Source of the DNA: Chloroflexota bacterium
GTDB taxonomy: Bacteria; Chloroflexota; Anaerolineae; UBA4142
Reading direction: 5' to 3'
Assembly (NCBI GenBank): GCA_016199405.1
Contig: JACQGS010000318.1
Location: forward strand, 1 to 5,934
DNA length: 5,934 bases
Shown: positions 1 to 5,451 of the stretch, piece after piece
Layout of the letters: each line of letters begins with the position of its first letter
Numbering within the stretch: the stretch's first letter is position 1
The notes under the pieces: model-generated
Database searches by the model: none
Seen by the model: the letters and a program-made list of their open reading frames with translations, nothing else
Told to the model about the DNA's origin: nothing
Program-made: the position numbers and the translations under genes

Positions 1-63
1 AAGGGGCAGGCGTTCTCTAACGCCGCTTTTCAGGCGAAAACGCGCTAGAGAGCGCTTCCCCTT
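1..63. repeat. Long imperfect inverted repeat made of smaller hairpins
   Basis: AAGGGG (1-6) is complementary to CCCCTT (58-63) and closes the element. Inside are two perfect small hairpins: GGCGTT-CTCT-AACGCC (9-24) and GCGCT-AGAG-AGCGC (42-55). Their tetraloops CTCT and AGAG are complementary, so the region could fold either as one long imperfect hairpin with arms of about 24 bases, or as two hairpins whose loops pair. TTTT (27-30) and AAAA (37-40) can pair in the middle. A short T run (62-65) follows the last arm, so a terminator for an upstream gene is possible. Frame 1 is open to a TAG at 46-48 and frame 2 to a TGA at 83-85, so the tail of an upstream gene cannot be excluded. I do not recognise a known RNA family. 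Confidence 0.55.
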
Positions 64-92
64 TTATGAAATTGTGATGGACTGAGCCGGGT

Positions 93-126
93 GTTTACGC
101 CCGTCATTCAGTGGGCGTAAACGCCC
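93..126. repeat. Perfect 10-bp inverted repeat with overlapping second palindrome
   Basis: GTTTACGCCC (93-102) is perfectly repeated in inverse orientation as GGGCGTAAAC (113-122), with a 10-base loop. The right arm also forms an alternative hairpin, GGGCG-TAAA-CGCCC (113-126). The two folds use the same bases and exclude each other. The element ends 10 bases before the phnC ribosome-binding site. It could be a leader RNA switch, a protein operator, or a copy of a dispersed intergenic palindrome; the sequence alone does not decide. Confidence 0.6.
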
Positions 127-136
127 TTCCAATTTC

Positions 137-142
137 AGGGAG
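137..142 (+). promoter_or_regulatory. Ribosome-binding site of phnC
   Basis: AGGGAG lies 10 bases before the GTG at 153. It decides the start. The in-frame GTG at 111 lies inside the inverted repeat and has no Shine-Dalgarno sequence, and the ATG at 159 is 16 bases away, which is too far. Confidence 0.6.
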
Positions 143-152
143 ACCCGAATAC

Positions 153-920
153 GTGACGATGCTAAAAGCACTTTCAGTGAACGCAACAACAACGTGCAAA
201 GCGCAGGACATTTGGTTCGCCTATCGGCAGTCGAATTGGGTGTTGAAGGGCGTTACGATTGACGTGCCGAGCGAAGGGTTCTTGACAATTCTGGGACCTT
301 CCGGATCGGGGAAGACGACTCTGCTTAAAATTCTCGCGGGCATGTTGAAACCGCAGAGCGGCAACGTTGAACTGTTTGGCACGCGGCTAGTGAACGGGAC
401 CGCGAATCATCCCGAGTTTCGCCAACGCGTTGGCTATATTCCGCAGCAACTCGGACTCGTGCGCGGAATGACCGCACTCGAAAATGTTTTGCTGGGCGCG
501 CTCGGACGAATCGCCGGCGCGTTGCCCCTGCTCGGCGTTTTTCCCAAAGCCGAAGTCGAGCGCGCCCGCGGCTATCTCGATCTGCTCGCCATTGGCGACA
601 AGGCGCGCGAAAAGGTGTATCGCCTGAGCGGCGGCGAGCGCCAGCGCGTCGCGATCGCGCGCACGCTCTTGCAAGATCCAAAAATCATTTTTGCGGACGA
701 ATTCGTCTCCGACCTCGACCTGCCGCGCGCGGCGCAGATTCTGGCGGCGATGCGCGATTTGACGCAGCGCGAGAAAATCGCGTTCGTCGTCAACATGCAC
801 GAGATTCCACTCGTGCAGGACCTTGGCGACGAGGTGATGATTCTAAAAAAGGGCATCATCGTGCATCGCGGCGCGGCGCGGGATTTATCCATGTCGCTCG
901 CGCAGGAGATTTTGGAATGA
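153..920 (+). CDS. phnC: Phosphonate-type ABC transporter, ATP-binding protein
   Basis: This is the cytoplasmic ATPase of a PhnCDE-type importer; it hydrolyses ATP to drive uptake of a phosphonate or related oxyanion through the permease encoded next. From the GTG at 153 it has 255 residues. It shows Walker A GPSGSGKTT (about 48-56), a Q-loop PQQ (97-99), the signature LSGGERQRV (158-166), Walker B IIFADE (178-183) and the H-loop histidine in VNMHE (about 216). The stretch after Walker B reads EFVSDLDL, whereas PhnC proteins usually have something like EPVASLDP; catalytic residues are kept. The reading frame is open further upstream to a GTG at 111, but that part merely translates a palindrome. 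The stop overlaps the phnE start (ATGA). Substrate specificity (phosphonate, phosphite or another anion) cannot be read here, because the binding protein is missing from the window. Confidence 0.88.
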   Translation: MTMLKALSVNATTTCKAQDIWFAYRQSNWVLKGVTIDVPSEGFLTILGPSGSGKTTLLKILAGMLKPQSGNVELFGTRLVNGTANHPEFRQRVGYIPQQLGLVRGMTALENVLLGALGRIAGALPLLGVFPKAEVERARGYLDLLAIGDKAREKVYRLSGGERQRVAIARTLLQDPKIIFADEFVSDLDLPRAAQILAAMRDLTQREKIAFVVNMHEIPLVQDLGDEVMILKKGIIVHRGAARDLSMSLAQEILE

Positions 921-1702
921 AGAAGAATCCACGCTACGAGTTGCTCAATTACGATTTATTGTTCGGCGTTGGCTTGCTGATGGTACTCGCGCTCGCGCTG
1001 GCGCAGTTGGGGCTGTTTGACGCGCAACGCTTGTTGAAAGGCGCGTCCAATTTCATAGTCTTTGCGCAGGGCACCTTCCCGCCCGATGCCGACATTCTGC
1101 CGCTTGCAGCCGGCGCGCTCGTCGAAACGATTCAAATGGCGTTCGCCGGCACGCTGCTTGGCTTTGTGCTCGCGCTTCCGCTTGGACTGCTGGGTACACG
1201 GACGCTGGCGCCCGCGCCGGTCGTTTATACGGTTCGCTTCATCGTCGGCGTCATTCGCACGATCCCTTCGCTGCTGTGGGCGGTGATCTTTGTGATCGTC
1301 ATCGGCTTGGGCGCGCCGGCGGGAACACTCGCGCTCGCGGTGTACACGCTCGGTTATCTCGCGAAACTGTACGCGGAATTTTTCGAAGGCGTTGACCCCG
1401 AAATTCTCGAAGCCGTGCGCGGCGTCGGCGCGCGCCGGTGGCATCTGGCGCGCTTTGTCGTGTGGCCCGAAAGCGCGAACAATGTGCTGAGCCAACTGCT
1501 GTTTATGTTCGAATACAACATCCGCGCGTCCGCGATTTTGGGCTTTGTCGGCGCGGGCGGGATCGGCTTGTACTTGAACGTCTACATCAACACGCTCGCG
1601 TATCCGCGCGTCGCGACGATTTTGCTGTTGATCCTCGCGCTGGTGCTGGCGATGGATGTGGTCAGCACAACGGTCCGAAAGCGGTACCTTTTGACTACGT
1701 AA
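917..1702 (+). CDS. phnE: Phosphonate-type ABC transporter, permease protein
   Basis: Inner-membrane channel subunit of the importer energised by the preceding ATPase. The 261 residues contain an N-terminal membrane segment (about 13-33) followed by a BPD_transp_1 domain with about five further hydrophobic segments between 64 and 253. The PhnE-like stretch RTIPSLLWAVIFV (114-126) is visible. The EAA loop that docks on the ATPase runs from about 165 to 187 (EAVRGVGARRW, then WPESANN), and VGAGGIG follows at 211-217. Length is normal for PhnE. The ATG overlaps the phnC stop by four bases and is preceded by AGGAGA (904-909), so translation is probably coupled. No terminator is visible before the cupredoxin gene 51 bases downstream, so read-through is possible. 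Confidence 0.9.
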   Translation: MKKNPRYELLNYDLLFGVGLLMVLALALAQLGLFDAQRLLKGASNFIVFAQGTFPPDADILPLAAGALVETIQMAFAGTLLGFVLALPLGLLGTRTLAPAPVVYTVRFIVGVIRTIPSLLWAVIFVIVIGLGAPAGTLALAVYTLGYLAKLYAEFFEGVDPEILEAVRGVGARRWHLARFVVWPESANNVLSQLLFMFEYNIRASAILGFVGAGGIGLYLNVYINTLAYPRVATILLLILALVLAMDVVSTTVRKRYLLTT

Positions 1703-1740
1703 ATCCCTTGGCGATACTCTATCACAACTCATTCTATGTC

Positions 1741-1747
1741 GGAAGGA
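1741..1747 (+). promoter_or_regulatory. Ribosome-binding site deciding the cupredoxin start
   Basis: GGAAGGA lies 6 bases before the ATG at 1754. The in-frame ATG at 1736 lies upstream of this site, and the ATG at 1751 is only 3 bases from it, so 1754 is preferred. That start also gives a clean lipoprotein signal peptide. Confidence 0.6.
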
Positions 1748-1753
1748 CAAATG

Positions 1754-2143
1754 ATGACCCGCATCTTGATTATCGTGGTTTTGGCACTGCTTACCGCCGG
1801 GGCAGCTGGCTGCGGTAGTGCCCCAATCGTCATCAGTTCCAAAGTGAGCGAGTTCAAGTTCGAGCCGGCAACCTGGACCGTGAAAGCCGGGTCAAAGGTA
1901 GCCGTGAGTCTCACCAATTCAGGCGCCGTCGAACACGAATGGGTGCTGCTAAAATCCGGCGAACAAGCCAAGGCACCGTGGACGGAAGCAGACGAAAGCA
2001 AAATCTATTTTGAGTCGGAAGTGGAACCCGGCGCAGGTAAAGTGCGTTCCTTTATCGCGCCGGCATCGGGCATTTATCAAATAATCTGTGGAGTGCCAGG
2101 ACACTTGGAAGCCGGCATGCAAGGCACATTGATCGTCAAGTAA
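1754..2143 (+). CDS. Cupredoxin-domain lipoprotein (type 1 copper protein)
   Basis: Predicted exported, lipid-anchored blue-copper protein of 129 residues. Residues 1-20 form a signal peptide: MTR, a hydrophobic stretch, then the lipobox-like AAGC with Cys20 as lipidation site. The rest is a single plastocyanin/cupredoxin domain. The copper ligands are apparent: His61 (VEHEW), Cys112, His117 and Met122, in the spacing C-x4-H-x4-M of CGVPGHLEAGM. It lies just before an FTR1 iron permease on the same strand, an arrangement known from EfeUOB- and FTR1/cupredoxin-type iron uptake. I therefore infer that it oxidises or hands over ferrous iron to the permease outside the membrane. It lacks the large C-terminal domain of EfeO, so it is a stand-alone cupredoxin. 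A role as a general electron carrier is the alternative. Confidence 0.87.
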   Translation: MTRILIIVVLALLTAGAAGCGSAPIVISSKVSEFKFEPATWTVKAGSKVAVSLTNSGAVEHEWVLLKSGEQAKAPWTEADESKIYFESEVEPGAGKVRSFIAPASGIYQIICGVPGHLEAGMQGTLIVK

Positions 2144-2184
2144 ACGCGCCCAGGTCGGGTGTGGAATAGGACGTGTCAAAATTC

Positions 2185-2190
2185 AGGAGG
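2185..2190 (+). promoter_or_regulatory. Strong ribosome-binding site of the FTR1 gene
   Basis: AGGAGG lies 6 bases before the ATG at 2197. It shows that the GTG at 2173, which opens the same frame, is not the start. Confidence 0.8.
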
Positions 2191-2196
2191 GATTCC

Positions 2197-3027
2197 ATGT
2201 TGACCGCCGCATTGATTACATTTCGCGAGGGATTGGAAGCTGCGTTGATCGTCGGCATCGTGCTCGGATATCTGGGTAAGACCGGACATCGCACGGAATC
2301 GCGCTACGCGTGGTTGGGCGTGCTCTTGGCGTCGCTCCTCAGTGTTGGGATCGCGCTCGGGATGTTGCTGGTGGGTGCGAGTCTCAAGGAGCCGTACGAG
2401 CAGATGTTTGAAGGCGGAACGATGTTGCTTGCCGTCGCCATCTTGACGTGGATGATTTTCTGGATGCGTTACCAGAGCCGCTTTCTCAAACAAGAGTTGG
2501 AGCAAAAAGTGCACACGGTTCTTTCCGGCGGTGCGATGTGGGGGTTGCTCGGTCTAACCTTCTTCTCCGTCTTGCGCGAAGGCATCGAAACGGCGCTCTT
2601 TCTCTCCGCCAGCGCGTTCGCACAAGATGGAAGTGAGACGCTCATCGGTGCGCTGCTCGGTTTGGCGCTGGCGATCGCGTTTGGCTACGCGCTCTATGCA
2701 ATGTCGGTGCGACTGAATATCCGAGTGTTCTTCGATGTCACGAGCGTCTTGCTTTTGATTTTCGCGGCGGGCTTGTTCGCGCACGGGATTCACGAGTTTC
2801 AGGAAATCAATTGGCTGCCTATTCTTACGGTGCCAGTGTGGGACACCGGGGCGTTGCTGAGCAATGGATCGCTTCTCGGCTCTATCCTGCGTTCGCTGGT
2901 TGGGTACAATGATCATCCATCGGGGCTCGAAGTCGTGGGGTATGTATTTTACTGGGCTGTCATCTTGCTCGGTATTCGATGGTGGACGCAGAGACTGACC
3001 ACTCGGACCACAGTTGAACGAGTATAA
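2197..3027 (+). CDS. efeU: FTR1-family high-affinity iron permease
   Basis: Integral membrane iron transporter of 276 residues with about seven hydrophobic segments. The two family-defining REGxE motifs are present and intact: REGLE (10-14) in the first membrane helix and REGIE (128-132) in a central one. They supply the glutamates that bind iron during transport. A further HEFQE (199-203) lies in the C-terminal half. In this family Fe(II) is usually oxidised by a partner and passed through as Fe(III); here the partner is probably the cupredoxin lipoprotein encoded 53 bases upstream. No EfeB-type haem peroxidase or EfeO-type protein follows in this window. The gene ends in an isolated stretch with a weak terminator, after which a new promoter starts the next gene. 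The symbol is by family resemblance. Confidence 0.92.
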   Translation: MLTAALITFREGLEAALIVGIVLGYLGKTGHRTESRYAWLGVLLASLLSVGIALGMLLVGASLKEPYEQMFEGGTMLLAVAILTWMIFWMRYQSRFLKQELEQKVHTVLSGGAMWGLLGLTFFSVLREGIETALFLSASAFAQDGSETLIGALLGLALAIAFGYALYAMSVRLNIRVFFDVTSVLLLIFAAGLFAHGIHEFQEINWLPILTVPVWDTGALLSNGSLLGSILRSLVGYNDHPSGLEVVGYVFYWAVILLGIRWWTQRLTTRTTVERV

Positions 3028-3030
3028 GCC

Positions 3031-3070
3031 AGCGCGGGGCAGTCGCGTGACCGCACCGCTATTTTTGTTT
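3031..3070 (+). terminator. Possible terminator after the FTR1 gene
   Basis: A GC-rich stretch with imperfect dyad symmetry (AGCG at 3031-3034 with CGCT at 3057-3060, and GTC-GCGT-GAC in the middle) is followed by ATTTTTGTTT. The stem is interrupted, so this is a weak call based mainly on position and the T run. The rest of 3071-3130 shows nothing recognisable. Confidence 0.35.
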
Positions 3071-3132
3071 ATCGGCAGAAGGTTGTGATGGGTCGGCGAT
3101 TAGATATTGAATTGGGATTTCTTCCCGCTAAT

Positions 3133-3160
3133 TTGTCATTGGGAGTCGTTATGGTATAAT
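3133..3160 (+). promoter_or_regulatory. Sigma-70 promoter of the 84-residue membrane protein
   Basis: TTGTCA (3133-3138) and a perfect TATAAT (3155-3160) are separated by 16 bases, with an extended -10 TGG directly before it. Transcription would start near 3167, giving a leader of about 22 bases that contains GGAGGA (3178-3183) ahead of the ATG at 3189. Confidence 0.8.
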
Positions 3161-3188
3161 CGGCAAAGTTGAATTCCGGAGGAACCGA

Positions 3189-3443
3189 ATGCCACGCCGA
3201 GCAAAACCAAAATCCAAGCGCACCGATTGGCGGCACTATGCTTCACTGGGTCTCAATGGACTCGTCGCGCTGAGCATGGTCTTGGGGACCGTCTTTTTGT
3301 TTACCGGCGCACCCACTCCGCAACCGGTTGTTTCGCAGACCATCGAAATTCCAACGCTGGCGCCGACCGTCCCGGCAACCCCAGCGATTATTCCCACGGC
3401 AACCTCAACACCGGTGGCGTCGACTCCAACCCCCGCAAAATAA
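3189..3443 (+). CDS. Small single-pass membrane protein with Pro/Thr-rich tail
   Basis: I do not recognise a family. The 84 residues fall into three parts. Residues 1-16 are strongly basic (MPRRAKPKSKR and onward). Residues about 17-40 are one hydrophobic helix. Residues 41-84 form a low-complexity tail rich in Pro, Thr, Ala and Val (APTPQP, then PTATSTP). By the positive-inside rule the N terminus is cytoplasmic and the tail outside. No lipobox or catalytic motif is seen. The start is well supported by GGAGGA at 3178-3183 and a strong promoter just upstream. The gene is its own transcription unit: a perfect hairpin terminator follows 27 bases after the stop. The tail could be a spacer through the cell wall or a glycosylated linker; this is speculation. 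Confidence 0.72.
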   Translation: MPRRAKPKSKRTDWRHYASLGLNGLVALSMVLGTVFLFTGAPTPQPVVSQTIEIPTLAPTVPATPAIIPTATSTPVASTPTPAK

Positions 3444-3470
3444 TATTCTGTAAGCAATCCAAACATAAGA

Positions 3471-3505
3471 AACGTCGCGACCATCTGGGTCGCGACGTTC
3501 TTTTT
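3471..3505 (+). terminator. Rho-independent terminator, perfect 12-bp stem
   Basis: AACGTCGCGACC (3471-3482) and GGTCGCGACGTT (3488-3499) form a perfect 12-bp stem around the loop ATCTG, followed by CTTTTT (3500-3505). It ends the plus-strand 84-residue gene. It also lies 22 bases past the stop of the convergent hsp20 gene and probably serves both, although the minus-strand tail after the stem (TCTTATGTTT) is a poorer T run. Confidence 0.9.
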
Positions 3506-3521
3506 GGTGAACCGCCTCAAA

Positions 3522-3962
3522 CTACTTGGCTTTGAGCTTAATAACTTTCGGTTTGATTTCTTCCGCCTTGGGGAGATTCAATTTGAGCATCCCGTTTTCG
3601 AACGTGGCTTCCGCCTTGTCCGCTTGAATCGGAATCGCGAGGTCAAACGAACGCGAGAACGCGCCGTAGCGATGCTCCTTGAGCAAGTAGTTGCGATCCT
3701 TGCTCTCGTCAGACGATTTGCTCTCAGCGCGAATCGTCACGGTGCGACCCTCGACGGTAACCTCGACTTCCTCCGGCTTGAATCCCGGCACCGCCGCCTG
3801 CAAGACGACCGCGTCGTCCGTCGTGTAAACATCGAGCGGCAAATACGTGCCGGATTCGCCATCCCACAAACGCCACGGCGACGCGAACGCCTCCGCAAAC
3901 ATGCGATCCATCACTTGCGCCAACGGGCGATGAATCGGCTCCCAACGAACCAATGTGCTCAT
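3522..3962 (-). CDS. hsp20: Small heat-shock protein, Hsp20/alpha-crystallin family
   Basis: ATP-independent holdase chaperone that keeps unfolding cytosolic proteins soluble for later refolding by the DnaK system. It has 146 residues, the usual length. An N-terminal arm (1-40, with the amphipathic stretch PLAQVMDRMFAEAF) precedes the alpha-crystallin domain (about 41-134). Family landmarks are VPGFKPEEVEV (58-68) and NGMLKLNLPK (123-132). A C-terminal I-x-L motif (IKL, 141-143), which links dimers into oligomers, is present. The start is supported by GGAGGA 4 bases upstream on the minus strand (3967-3972). It is transcribed divergently from the cbpA-hspR operon, from a consensus promoter whose -35 box lies inside an inverted repeat; heat-shock repression by HspR is the likely control. 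Confidence 0.95.
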   Translation of the reverse strand: MSTLVRWEPIHRPLAQVMDRMFAEAFASPWRLWDGESGTYLPLDVYTTDDAVVLQAAVPGFKPEEVEVTVEGRTVTIRAESKSSDESKDRNYLLKEHRYGAFSRSFDLAIPIQADKAEATFENGMLKLNLPKAEEIKPKVIKLKAK

Positions 3963-3998
3963 TTATTCCTCCTTGTGGTTTTTGACTTTCAGTTGCAT

Positions 3999-4026
3999 AT
4001 TATATACACCTTAATTACTTTGTCAA
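3999..4026 (-). promoter_or_regulatory. Sigma-70 promoter of hsp20
   Basis: On the minus strand TTGACA (4026-4021) and TATAAT (4004-3999) are both perfect, with a 16-base spacer. Transcription would begin near 3992, giving a leader of about 30 bases that includes the ribosome-binding site. The -35 box is one arm of the inverted repeat at 4020-4038. Confidence 0.83.
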
Positions 4027-4038
4027 TAGAGTTGACAA
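4020..4038. promoter_or_regulatory. Candidate heat-shock operator (HspR-type inverted repeat)
   Basis: TTGTCAA (4020-4026) and TTGACAA (4032-4038) form a perfect 7-bp inverted repeat around TAGAG. The left arm provides the hsp20 -35 box, so a bound repressor would block that promoter. The HspR consensus HAIR is CTTGAGT-N7-ACTCAAG. In the same register the outer TTG and CAA agree but the inner bases differ. HspR is encoded 1 kb away, so it is the natural candidate ligand; that link is inference. A second palindrome, TGATA-T-TATCA (4039-4049), directly abuts it. The dnaJ-side promoter begins 41 bases to the right. Confidence 0.6.
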
Positions 4039-4078
4039 TGATATTATCAATATTCATATACTGCTTTAATAAATGCGG

Positions 4079-4107
4079 TTGACGGGCTATTGGGTATCGG
4101 TTATAAT
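4079..4107 (+). promoter_or_regulatory. Sigma-70 promoter of the cbpA-hspR-rhomboid operon
   Basis: TTGACG (4079-4084) and a perfect TATAAT (4102-4107) are separated by 17 bases. Transcription would start near 4114, only about 13 bases before the ATG at 4127. This placement rules out the in-frame ATGs at 4073 and 4106, which would lie upstream of, or inside, the promoter. Confidence 0.8.
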
Positions 4108-4126
4108 GCCGCCAAAGTGGAAGAAG

Positions 4127-5056
4127 ATGGAATACAAAGACTATTACAAAGTGCTCGGAGTGGATAAGAAAGCCAGCGAGAAGGAAATCAAGCAGGCATT
4201 TCGCCGCTTGGCGCGCAAGCATCACCCCGACGTGAATCCCAACAATAAAGCTGCTCAGGACAAGTTCAAAGAGATCAACGAGGCGAACGATGTCTTGTCC
4301 GACGCGGACAAGCGCCGCAAGTACGATGCGCTCGGCGCAAACTGGCAACAATACGAGCAATTCCAGCGTGGCGGTGGACGCGGTCCCTTTCAGTGGGGCT
4401 CATATCGCTCCGCCGCGCCGCAGGATTTTGAATCGCCGTTTGGAAATCAAGAATTCGACGTCTCCGATTTCTTCCGCACTTTTTTTAGCGGCGGATTTGA
4501 AGGCGCCACGCCGCGCGCCGCCAATCGCGCGCGGCGCGGGCAAGATATCGAGCAGGCGTTGGAGATTACGTTCGAAGAGGCATATCGCGGCACCGAGCGG
4601 ATCATCCAAAAAGATGGGCGCCGACTGGAAATCAAAATTCCGGCGGGCATGCGTAGTGGATCGCGCATTCGATACGCCGGGGAGGGTTTGCCGGGATTTG
4701 CCGGCGCGCCGCCGGGGGATATGTATTTTCAGATTCAAGTCGCGCCGCATGCGGATTTTGAACGCCGCGACGATGATATCTACCTGCAAGCGCAAGTCGA
4801 TCTCTACACGGCTGTGCTTGGAGGAGAGATCACCGTACCCACGCTCAAGGGTCAGGGCGTTTTGAAAATTCCGGCGGGGACGCAATCGGGTAAAGTTTTC
4901 CGGCTGAGCGGACAAGGCATGTCGAAATTGAACGAACGCGGTAAGTTTGGCGATATGTACGTCACGGCGCAAGTCGTCGTCCCCGAGAATTTATCGGCGC
5001 CAGAAAAAGAATTGTTTGAGAAACTTGCGAAAATTCGCAAGACCAAGACGGCATAA
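4127..5056 (+). CDS. cbpA: DnaJ/CbpA-type J-domain co-chaperone (no zinc finger)
   Basis: Cytosolic Hsp40 that delivers unfolded proteins to DnaK and triggers its ATPase. From the ATG at 4127 it has 309 residues, typical for CbpA. The J-domain spans about 4-69 with the essential HPD at 33-35. It is followed by a Gly/Phe-rich linker (about 82-125, ending FFRTFFSGGF) and two beta-sandwich substrate-binding domains (about 140-215 and 217-290). The CxxCxGxG zinc-finger repeats of classic DnaJ are absent, which makes it the class B type. The start was chosen because MEYKDYYKVLGV is the usual J-protein N terminus and because the promoter -10 lies just upstream; a weak GGAAGAAG (4119-4126) precedes it. 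hspR follows after 5 bases, so they form an operon. No dnaK or grpE is in the window. Confidence 0.93.
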   Translation: MEYKDYYKVLGVDKKASEKEIKQAFRRLARKHHPDVNPNNKAAQDKFKEINEANDVLSDADKRRKYDALGANWQQYEQFQRGGGRGPFQWGSYRSAAPQDFESPFGNQEFDVSDFFRTFFSGGFEGATPRAANRARRGQDIEQALEITFEEAYRGTERIIQKDGRRLEIKIPAGMRSGSRIRYAGEGLPGFAGAPPGDMYFQIQVAPHADFERRDDDIYLQAQVDLYTAVLGGEITVPTLKGQGVLKIPAGTQSGKVFRLSGQGMSKLNERGKFGDMYVTAQVVVPENLSAPEKELFEKLAKIRKTKTA

Positions 5057-5061
5057 TCAGC

Positions 5062-5451
5062 ATGGAACATCAACCGGATAACGAACCCATTTACGTGATC
5101 AGCGTCGCCGCGCGGCTCGTCGAGATGCATCCGCAGACGCTGCGCTATTACGAGCGCGCCGGCTTGCTCAAACCGACGCGGTCGTCCGGCAAGATTCGCC
5201 TGTACTCGCCGCGCGAGATCGAGCAGTTGCGCCGAATTCAACGGCTCACCGAATTAGGCGTCAATCTCGCCGGCGTGGAGATGATCATCGATCTAATGGA
5301 GCGGATGGAACAATTGCGCGAAGAAATGGCACAGCGCGAGCGCGTATTGCGCGAAGAAATGGAACAACGCGAGCGCGAGGTCCACGAGGAAAGCGACCGC
5401 TTGCGCAAGCAATTGGAAGCGCACAGCCGTCCGCCAAGAACAATCCGATGA
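5062..5451 (+). CDS. hspR: HspR-type MerR-family heat-shock repressor
   Basis: Predicted DNA-binding repressor of chaperone genes. It has 129 residues. The MerR winged helix-turn-helix covers about 10-75: YVISVAARLVEMHPQTLRYYERAGLLKP, and then RLYSPREIEQLRRI. This closely follows HspR proteins. Residues about 76-120 are a charged coiled coil (Glu/Arg-rich) for dimerisation. The coil contains an 11-residue unit twice in tandem (LREEMAQRERV, then LREEMEQRERE). No effector-binding domain or cysteine cluster is present, so it is not a metal or drug sensor. In actinobacteria HspR sits behind dnaK-grpE-dnaJ and uses DnaK as co-repressor; here it follows a J-protein only. Its start has no good ribosome-binding site, so translation probably depends on coupling with cbpA. 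The likely target is the inverted repeat at 4020-4038. Its stop overlaps the rhomboid start. Confidence 0.92.
   Translation: MEHQPDNEPIYVISVAARLVEMHPQTLRYYERAGLLKPTRSSGKIRLYSPREIEQLRRIQRLTELGVNLAGVEMIIDLMERMEQLREEMAQRERVLREEMEQREREVHEESDRLRKQLEAHSRPPRTIR
5314..5379 (+). repeat. 33-bp tandem duplication within hspR
   Basis: Two adjacent 33-base units (5314-5346 and 5347-5379) both begin TTGCGCGAAGAAATGG and agree at 29 of 33 positions. Each encodes eleven residues, exactly three heptad-like turns of helix, so the coiled coil is lengthened without breaking the frame. Confidence 0.85.

Noticed and set aside
111..152. Upstream extension of phnC from GTG 111
   Set aside because: It lies inside a perfect inverted repeat, has no ribosome-binding site, and the encoded residues match nothing typical of the family.
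1708..1737. Possible promoter for the cupredoxin gene (TTGGCG, then TTCTAT)
   Set aside because: The -10 is poor and the start of transcription would fall in the ribosome-binding site.
956..1750. 264-residue minus-strand open frame
   Set aside because: It is antisense to phnE, rich in Arg/Gln/His with no domain, while the plus strand has an excellent permease match.
4032..4062. Second plus-strand promoter (TTGACA with TATACT)
   Set aside because: The spacer would be 19 bases; the TTGACG-N17-TATAAT promoter downstream is better placed. The TTGACA is better explained as an arm of the inverted repeat.
3504..4082. 192-residue plus-strand open frame
   Set aside because: It is the antisense shadow of hsp20, and its composition (Arg-rich, no motif) is an artefact of that gene.
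4073..4126. Upstream extension of the J-protein from ATG 4073
   Set aside because: The -35 and -10 boxes of its promoter lie inside this stretch, and the J-domain N terminus begins naturally at 4127.
3963..4126. CIRCE element or canonical HAIR site
   Set aside because: I searched by eye for TTAGCACTC/GAGTGCTAA and CTTGAGT/ACTCAAG and found neither; only the variant inverted repeat is present.
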